Assembly: GCA_034716535.1 (NCBI GenBank)
Contig: JAYEJW010000564.1
Coordinates: 1 to 25,115 of the forward strand
Source: JAYEJW01 sp034716535
Lineage (GTDB): Bacteria > Pseudomonadota > Gammaproteobacteria > Chromatiales > Chromatiaceae
Direction: 5' to 3'
DNA length: 25,115 nucleotides
The translations under genes were made by a program, and so were the position numbers. A model generated the notes under the pieces. It had not been told where the DNA came from and did no database searches. It saw nothing but the letters and a program-made list of their open reading frames with translations. Positions 24,812 to 25,115 of this stretch are shown piece by piece (within the stretch, counting starts at the first letter, position 1; each line of letters opens with the position of its first letter).

Positions 24812-25115
24812 GGCTGATCAGAAATCCGAGAGCAAGAAGGCAAGGACCGCGATTCTACCAGAGCCCCGAAGAAGTGGAATCTCGCGCAGCGGCGGGGGGG
24901 AGGCGTTCCGCCTGCTCACGGAGAGTCGGAAGGACCGCAGGCCGATGAGAGATACTGCAAATGCGGACCGCATAACGTCTGGCGCCCAGGTAACTTCTCA
25001 ATAAGTAGGGGCAGGTATATCAATGGGCTAAGTGGATAAGTTAGAATTCTCAGCAAGAGTTCGCCATAGTCTGCTGTCTGCTCTCGTCCATGTCCGATCG
25101 CGATCAACTGCCGAG
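24812..25115. other. Non-coding end of window, upstream of gltX
   Basis: This 304-base stretch has no convincing gene on either strand. The short minus-strand frame at 24916-25107 has no ribosome site and no family look. From about 24940 the DNA is less GC-rich than its neighbours and contains AT-rich promoter-like words (AGGTATATCAATGG, GATAAGTTAGAATTC), perhaps belonging to a rightward gene or RNA beyond the window. A perfect GATCGCGATC palindrome is near 25100. Confidence 0.5.
24852..24879 (-). promoter_or_regulatory. Putative gltX promoter
   Basis: On the minus strand TTCCAC (24874-24879) and TAGAAT (24852-24857) are 16 bases apart, and TGG directly before the -10 gives an extended -10 element (TGnTAGAAT). 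Transcription would start about 33 bases before the gltX ATG. Confidence 0.5.

Noticed and set aside
24916..25107. 63-residue minus-strand frame at the window end
   Set aside because: No ribosome site, no recognisable motif, and it sits in the less GC-rich upstream region; kept as non-coding.
1..25115. A hidden novel multi-gene system (defence, mobile element, biosynthetic cluster)
   Set aside because: Almost all coding space is filled by recognisable core genes in conserved order; there is no integrase, transposase, toxin-antitoxin pair, CRISPR array or unknown gene cluster. Only the single 91-residue secreted protein is unexplained.

Overview
The window looks like chromosomal core DNA of a GC-rich gammaproteobacterium, probably a chemolithotrophic sulfur oxidiser of the Chromatiales/Ectothiorhodospiraceae kind. 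This is inferred from gene content, not from a marker tree: an Acidithiobacillus-type sulfide:quinone oxidoreductase, E. coli-like versions of AspRS, GshA, Prc, RluD, PgeF, BamD, GlnB, ArgA, TmcA and GluRS, and the rluD-pgeF / bamD divergent arrangement known from gammaproteobacteria. I see no phage genes, insertion sequences, CRISPR array, rRNA or tRNA.

Layout. From 110 to 8248 all genes read leftward: sqr (6977-8248), prc (4722-6821), gshA (2968-4578), an FmdB-type zinc ribbon (2555-2866), aspS (650-2428) and nudB (110-589). From 8616 to 10971 a leftward rluD-pgeF pair is followed by what looks like a damaged fusion: the first part of an ACT-domain (GcvR-like) protein, frameshifted and then joined to the C-terminal half of a peptide deformylase. 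bamD (11064-11888) diverges from rluD and converges on glnB (11906-12244). Then nadE, sucD and sucC read leftward up to 16369, and a rightward block pilS-pilR-argA-small secreted protein-tmcA runs from 16534 to 23426. tmcA collides with and overlaps the leftward gltX (23396-24811). The last 300 bases are non-coding upstream DNA.

How the genes work together. Most are housekeeping: translation (aspS, gltX, rluD, tmcA), envelope quality control (prc, bamD), cofactors and redox (nadE, gshA, nudB, pgeF), nitrogen sensing and arginine synthesis (glnB, argA), TCA cycle (sucCD) and type IV pilus control (pilSR). sqr is the one gene that points to a lifestyle, feeding electrons from sulfide to the quinone pool.

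Points of interest. I found no unknown multi-gene system. The unusual signals are: (1) tmcA seems to have lost its ATG start, with ATA now sitting where a classical ATGA stop/start overlap would be; (2) the ACT/deformylase deletion scar; (3) a PilS kinase with Asn in place of the normally conserved Glu after the phospho-His; (4) an AspRS carrying both residues typical of non-discriminating enzymes; (5) an uncharacterised 91-residue secreted acidic protein coupled to tmcA; (6) an argA C-terminus that runs into a repeat-like sequence.
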